Source: Haemonchus contortus
Lineage: Eukaryota; Nematoda; Chromadorea; Rhabditida; Trichostrongylidae
Length of the DNA stretch: 64,000 nucleotides
Direction of reading: 5' to 3'
NCBI GenBank assembly: GCA_000469685.2
Contig: LS997566.1
Span: forward strand, 39,677,920-39,741,919
This document shows, in pieces, positions 58,717 through 64,000 of this stretch. Under the pieces are notes generated by a model. It had not been told where the DNA came from. It did no database searches and was given only the letters and a program-made list of their open reading frames with translations. Within the stretch, counting starts at the first letter, position 1. Every line of letters starts with the position of its first letter. The translations under genes and the position numbers were made by a program.

Positions 58717-61572
58717 CTGAACAGCATGGGGTCTCACCGTCTACATACCGCAGTACCTTCATCAGGAGCTACCCTATTTTTCTATGTAGCCCATCAATAA
58801 TAGGATCAACTCCTTATTGATCAGTTTTCAAAGTGTTAACCGTCTGAGAGAGTTCATTCTTGACTATGTTCCTAAACTGAGCGCTAATGCAAGATTTGCA
58901 AGCATTGATGATTACATTTGGTAGCCGAAGCCGAATCAAGATGCCCTGACACTACCCATCCACATGACCCCGAATTCGACCCGGACAAGCTCATTCGAGA
59001 ATGTCGTACCTCCCGGAACAGATCTAACTATTCGCTACTAGATTCTCCTGAACGAGTGACGCTAAGCTGATTATCAATTAATCTTTCGAGCTTCCAGCTT
59101 GTTGTACAGCTTAAGTGCTAGCCCCTAAGTTACTACCCACATGGAATGGGTGTAGGACCTTGCCATGCTTAGACTTCCTCGTCAAGGTCAACCTCATCAC
59201 TGGAGCGTCCAGGAAAACTGTTTGTCATTGCAAAAGTTGCAAATGAAGTTCTGGCGGTCGATGGCAATGCTGACCCATGGCCAAACCGGGTTAGCCATAT
59301 GACATGGTGTCTACGCTACATCGAATGCCATCAATGAAATGACCATCACTCGACCGGTAGTGCGGCGGCAGGGGTTTTTACACGGACAGCTAGACTGGCA
59401 AATGAGAAATGGCATTAAAAACTGGTCTCTAGGAAGTTTATGTGACGATTTCTTCGAGTTTTATGGTGATAAAACCTATTACACAGCTCAAAGACTACAA
59501 GCGTCTAGACTAGGCGGCTGACGCTGTTGCTTTTTAAATTGAATTTTCTAGTAGCCACTCGAAAAGTGTGATTAATGCTGCCGAGATCTCAAGGAGGGCA
59601 TGTTGGAGTGATTGGCAAAGTGATCCGGCGAACGAAAACATTCTGAACCGCATGCACCACAGAGTGGTTGCCTCCAAATGCTACAGGACCAATTTCCCTC
59701 ACTTTTTTATTAAAATGGAGCGGATTCCAATGAGCACCTTCTCCTGAAGAGGGGGCCCCCTTACGATCCTCAAAGATTTTCGATAAGTGTCATTTCAACA
59801 GAACCATCGTTTTGACCTGAGCCAATGGGTCTTCGGGAAGTGTCGATTCCAACGAACTTTCAGAAGTTCTATTTTCTAAAATGAAGGGGATTTGGTTTAA
59901 AAAGTCTAGTACTCACCCTAGCGAAATGGCCGGCGTTGCACAATGGCGATGTACACACGCAGAGAAGTGATGGAGTCTGGAAAATTTTTTTATAAAAATC
60001 AGTGACACTCTGGTAATGCACGTAATGAGTTATATGGCAGAACAAATTAATAGAGGGTAACGGATGATAAAAAAACTAAAAAAAAAATAAAGTAGTAAAA
60101 GAGTTGAAATGGTTAGACAACTGTCAAACCGCAAGAATAATGCCAGGAAATAGGTAAAGCTCTTTGAAAAATTTACCATTTGTGATGGTGGTGCTGGAGG
60201 CGAATCAACGGACCACGTCGGTGCCATCGATGGTGAAGCCTTAATTATTACCATTTTCGACAAAGCACTTCTTCTCTTATGTAGGTATGCCCCAGTCAGC
60301 ATGGTAAAAATAGCGACTGAAGGGTAGTTGCATCGACCAAGGCTATCATCTTTCCTGGGAACCTTGCATAGGTATGAATATAGCAAAGCTGAGAGGGAAC
60401 TGAGTACTAATGAGTAGCTGTCAGTACGAGTTACTCCGCTATCACTGCGAATCGCAGACACCCCGAAGTAGGGTCCAAAGAACCTACCCCATTTCCGTCC
60501 CATATATTCCTACTATTCCCAAATTAGGTCATTCTACGTAAAATTATATGTTATCTAAGTTACAAATGTACTGTATTGTGGTCAATTCACCAATCATTAG
60601 ACTTCGTCGAGTAGTGCATCCATTCTGGCCTTCTTGTCTGGAAGTTCAGTACTTACTTCTTTAGAACTTTCGATTTAGTCGCTCAATAGAAGGGTTACGG
60701 AGAAACTATTGGAAGCGGCCAAATTCGATAAGATCTTTCGGGCTCATCTCAAATTCGCTTGTTTTTTTCCTTTCATTTTCTCATATTTTCAAGTTCTGGC
60801 CTCTTCGAATTTTCGGCGAGGGAATTTATAGGTGGTTTAAATTCATGAAACCCCTTTAGATGGAAACTCATGAACGAAATAGTGTTATGATGATGGAATA
60901 TTGATTAAAAGTGAAAATTTTCGTACTGAAGATGATCGTCTATTCACCATTCTCAGTATAAAGGATAAAGGATACAGGATGAAGGTTTCTGGCGTTAGTC
61001 AACCCCGTCTGAGAGGTGCGCCCACGCATTCGACTTCCATTCAAATTTGTAGTGGCGATTGTATGCGTACGTGATCTATACAATGGCTTGCGGTGGCCAG
61101 CCCATGTGCTCGTCAGTACATTTATAATCCCAGACGTCTCTGTTAACAATCAACCGGTACCCGGAGGGATGGAAGGCTTGGTTGGCCCAGGTAGATATCG
61201 AATAGGAATTGGAACCCGTAACACTGCTTGTGTGAAGTGCCCCACTTGCCACTACACCACTTCCGCCCATTCTCACTACTGTAAAAAAAAAACAAGTTGT
61301 GGCATATGTTTTGACAGATTTGATGATTCTTAACCAAACAATTTAACGGGCACTCTAACTATCCCACGCGATGCTCAACTTTATAGAACCGGTTTGTCTG
61401 CCATGTGGGCAAAACGTTCTGTCCCATAAAAACCTTAACCACTAACACATAACATTTCCAAAAACAAATAAAAATTAACATAAAAAATGAATAGAGAAAT
61501 GTTCAACGTAGAAAATAAGTAGATCTTGAATGAAAAAAAGGAGACCCAATTTTCTGCTCAAAAAAGACCTAC
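58717..61572. other. Region with weak minus-strand exon candidates
   Basis: Three short minus-strand stretches look coding but could not be joined into one gene: 60503-60177 (ending SPPAPPSQM before GTAAAT), about 59883-59827 (ESSLESTLPEDPLAQ before GTCAAA) and 59308-59169 (ending SSDEVDLDEEV and a stop). A further short terminal-exon-like piece at 60637-60597 ends KKARMDALLDEV and a stop. On the plus strand 58916-59068 is also open with an acidic stretch. They may be exons of the 58.2-kb gene, of the Ly6-like gene, or chance. A SINE occupies 61000-61275. Confidence 0.35.
61000..61275 (-). repeat. tRNA-derived SINE (family A), well preserved
   Basis: Minus-strand copy: left end CTGGCGTTAGTCAACCCCGT is the complement of the tail; right end complements GGGCGGAAGTGGTGTAGTGG (A box); B-box region GGGTTCCAATTCC. 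It lies downstream of the Ly6-like exons. Confidence 0.85.
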
Positions 61573-62676
61573 CTTGTAATAGGAATATAAAAACTGACCA
61601 CGTTCATATTCTGACAGAAGCTGGCTCCAGGGAATAGTAGTAAGTAATGATACAGAGTTGATCCAGTGCTTGTACAGAACTTTCTCACTCGTACTTGTTC
61701 TCCGCTACCGAAAACTGCCATCGAACATGATTTCGTGCCACCTGGGCAAGTGGTTTTCTAAAACTACATGGTTCATTCGAAGTGATTTTTGTACCAGAGC
61801 AGGAATAAAAATAAAGTTTGCTCATGAAAAATAATTTTTAGTCTCTGAGCTTTTCCACATATGGGGTGCAGGAATTTGAATAACTTTATCATTTACTTCT
61901 TTATAAATGGCTCTTAACTATCAGAATATGAACAATTATTTAGGATGAGGAAGCTCAGCAAGCAAACCTTTCTGAAGTGACGATAAAATTCAAAAAAGGA
62001 GTCATTTACACGGCTTACACCGCGCTCTCTCTTCGGTGTTAGATCGATCTAACATTTTGCCTGGAAACATGTCTGAGGAACGACAATTACTGGCTTTTTA
62101 TCGGATCAAATGCATGATTAGGATCTCCAGAAAGGGTCTTTTCGCTTTAAACCTTACTTTCAGTGACAAACCAGTCAGTCTCTTGAGGGTACGCCTATTG
62201 ATTCGACCGAAAACCTTTATTTCTAGGTTCCTTTTGGCTTTTTATAGGCTCCTCTCTACAGGTCCTATTGATTTTGCAGACCATTTATTCTGAAAGGCTA
62301 GTAAAAATGAAAAAAACGAAAGTTTTCTTTTCTGACTTCCCTAAAATCCCAAAAAAAATCGTTGATAAGCGCAAAAAATGTCATTTGAGTTGGTCCCATA
62401 CCACGAAGTGATCGAAACCCATCTCCGAAAAGGCTTCTTCATACTGCGCTTTCTAGTCTACAAATCGGCTCAGTCTTTTTTACAAGAACTTTACTTTATT
62501 GAGATGAAATTCATTATCGAAACATCTTGAGGAAAAGGAGAATTTCAAATTTTTGAAGAAAAAATCACCTGTTCTACGCAATCACGTCCTTTCTTTGGAT
62601 TACAGATATAGCACTCGAATGCGAAACCAAATGTCACAAGAGTAAACATCAAAATCCAAGAAAAGTAGTCCGACAT
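61573..62676 (-). CDS. Ly6/uPAR-like (three-finger) secreted protein, 5' part
   Basis: Exon 1 (62676-62569) starts with ATG and encodes MSDYFSWILMFTLVTFGFA, a signal peptide, then ECYICNPKKGRDC. Its donor is GTGATT. Exon 2 (61757-61573) follows GTAGTTTTAG in the same phase and encodes 61 residues with TTCPGGTKSCSMAVF, KFCTSTGS and ASFCQNMN, ending AG before GTAGGT. Seven Cys occur at 22, 25, 33, 40, 47, 64 and 84. The start CYxC-x7-C-x6-C-P-x-G-x-x-x-C is the usual opening of Ly6/three-finger domains; the closing Cys cluster (C-x-C...CN) should be on the next exon, which I did not find. Such proteins are secreted or GPI-anchored and in nematodes often modulate receptors or channels; that role is family knowledge, not shown here. 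The intron is 811 bp. Confidence 0.72.
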
Positions 62677-63265
62677 TTTTAGTGAACTCCCGAGTGACTT
62701 ATCTGAAATATGATGCGGTCTGTCCTTCTGAAAAGATTTTGAAAGCTATAAATAAGAAGTAGTGCGCCTATAAACAACGACCGTAAAGGCTGTTAGGGTC
62801 AGCGGACAAAAAGACAACAGTTTAGTAAAAAGTTCCGGCGGGTCATGATGTATTGGTTTATGGAACGCCATGCTGTCGTGGGAGTGGCTGTTAACTCGAC
62901 CTAAGTGCCTAATAAGCGGTTCAGTCCGCCCCCACACAGAAATGACGTGGGAACTCAGGCGTCTATGCAAAGCATCAGGAATAGGTAAATATGATGGAAT
63001 TAGGTAAAGAAGGACGAAAAACGAAAATAATGACGAAATTGGAAAAAACAGACGATGACGAAAAATTGTGAAAAGTATAAATGAAAAATCCGACTGGAAT
63101 TCTAAAGAAGAAACTGTCTTGGATCGCTTTAACATCGAATCAAATCTGAACTACTCTGGTTTTACCTATAGATGGGACATTTGACTAATTTTCTGACCTT
63201 GCCACGATAGAAGTATGTAGATTGTCAATTGAAAATATCCTTCACAACAAGTAACTCAAAAAATG
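62677..63265. other. Upstream region of the Ly6-like gene
   Basis: A minus-strand frame of 129 codons (63135-62746) with a hydrophobic segment (LFFPISSLFSFFVLLYLIP) overlaps this stretch. It may be chance or a separate small membrane protein. No promoter element stands out. Confidence 0.3.
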
Positions 63266-63550
63266 GTGGAGGTGGTGTAGCGGTAAGTGGCGCACTACAT
63301 CACACCCACGGTCAGGGGTTTGAATCCCAGATCGATGCCCGCTCAGGCCAACCAAGCCTTCCATCCCTTCGGGTCGGTGAATTATTAGCAGACTCGTCTG
63401 GGAGGATAAAAGCGCTGACTTGCACATCGGCTGGCCACCGCAAGTTATTGTATAGGCCATATGCGCACTCATTACGCCACTACGTTCTGAATGGAAGTCG
63501 TGTGCGGGGCGCATACCTCAGACGGGATTGATTAACGCCAAAAACTTTAA
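63266..63550 (+). repeat. tRNA-derived SINE (family A), full length
   Basis: Plus-strand copy very close to 34391-34675: GGTGGAGGTGGTGTAGCGGT at the head, GGTTTGAATCCCAGATCGA as B box, CACATCGGCTGGCCACCGCA in the body and GACGGGATTGATTAACGCC at the tail, followed by A-rich text. The preservation suggests fairly recent activity. Confidence 0.9.
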
Positions 63551-63639
63551 CTTTATTTTATCTCAAAAAAAAGGACAGCATCAAATTTCTTGGGATAAAT
63601 AACCACAGTCACCTAATTTCATTTTGGGTTCCCCAACCT

Positions 63640-63855
63640 CTGTACACTCGACTTCCAGTCAGAATTGAAGTGGTGTTTCAAGTGCTTACGAGTTTTCTAC
63701 ACTATACTTTCAAAGATGACCAGCCGATGTGCTTTTATGTATACCTCCTCCCTCCTCCCCCCCCCCCCCACTCAGACAACCCTGTTAGTAGATAATCCAC
63801 TCCAGAGGAATGGAAGGCTTGGTCGATCCAGGCTAGTACCTAACTAGGATCGTTC
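63640..63855 (-). repeat. tRNA-derived SINE (family A), diverged
   Basis: Minus-strand copy recognisable from CACTCGACTTCCAGTCAGAA, GACCAGCCGATGTGCTTTTA and GGAATGGAAGGCTTGGTCGA. It includes a run of about 13 C at 63759-63771. It faces the full-length copy just to its left. Confidence 0.65.
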
Positions 63856-64000
63856 CTCCATCCTGGAATAGGCTCAATGTAGGGCGTTCAACATCGAGAG
63901 GCCGATCATCGTGAGCAAACTTTTTAGCCTAAAAGAAAATGGGTGTTTGGGTAGTATGGTTACCTTTCTGACTGGTTACTTCAAAATTTTATAGGGCTTC

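Noticed and set aside
30..63960. CRISPR arrays, bacterial operons or a prophage
   Set aside because: No spaced direct-repeat arrays and no dense same-strand genes with ribosome binding sites. The intron structure shows a eukaryotic chromosome.

Overview
The window looks like chromosomal DNA of a nematode, most likely a clade V (strongylid or hookworm-like) parasite. This rests on split genes with T-rich TTTCAG or TTCCAG acceptors, several introns near 55-110 bp, and three gene families that are nematode-specific or strongly expanded in nematodes: Clc-like claudin relatives, ground-like secreted proteins, and serpentine chemoreceptors. It also carries the 3' end of an RTE-type non-LTR retrotransposon. 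The species call is inference. There is no operon of bacterial type, no rRNA and no CRISPR array. Almost all open reading frames longer than 60 codons are chance frames, because the real exons are short.

Layout. 1-11 kb: gene-poor, with dispersed repeats only. 11.07-14.72 kb, minus strand: a seven-transmembrane chemoreceptor gene with six recognised coding exons (TM2 to TM7 plus tail); the TM1 exon was not found. Its TM4-TM5 intron holds a decayed RTE 3' end and a SINE. 15-40 kb: mainly mobile-element territory. This includes a 1.47-kb long-TIR element inserted into a SINE, a 1.13-kb Mutator-like element with a 9-bp target duplication inserted into a MITE, tRNA-derived hairpin elements, and a few low-confidence exons, among them a possible two-exon 90-residue gene at 23.6-24.2 kb. 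40.2-45.7 kb, plus strand: a six-exon, four-TM Clc-like (claudin superfamily) gene. 45.7-52.4 kb: repeats, including a near-perfect 161-bp palindromic MITE and a CpG-rich repeat.

52.4-56.1 kb, plus strand: a seven-exon ground-like (GRL) gene with signal peptide, Cys/Pro-rich linker, a likely furin-type site and a complete four-cysteine GL domain. 56.3-57.9 kb, plus strand: an unrecognised gene starting 83 bp after the GRL polyadenylation signal, which suggests a possible operon. It ends tail-to-tail with an unrecognised minus-strand gene at 58.2-58.7 kb. 61.6-62.7 kb, minus strand: the 5' two exons of a secreted Ly6/three-finger-like protein.

How the parts relate. The recognisable genes encode cell-surface or secreted products: chemoreceptor, claudin-like tetraspan, GL domain protein and Ly6-like protein. 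They show no clear shared pathway. The most distinctive content is the repeat landscape: at least 17 full or partial copies of one tRNA-derived SINE on both strands, two clean nested insertions, and several long hairpins. No convincing new multi-gene system was found.
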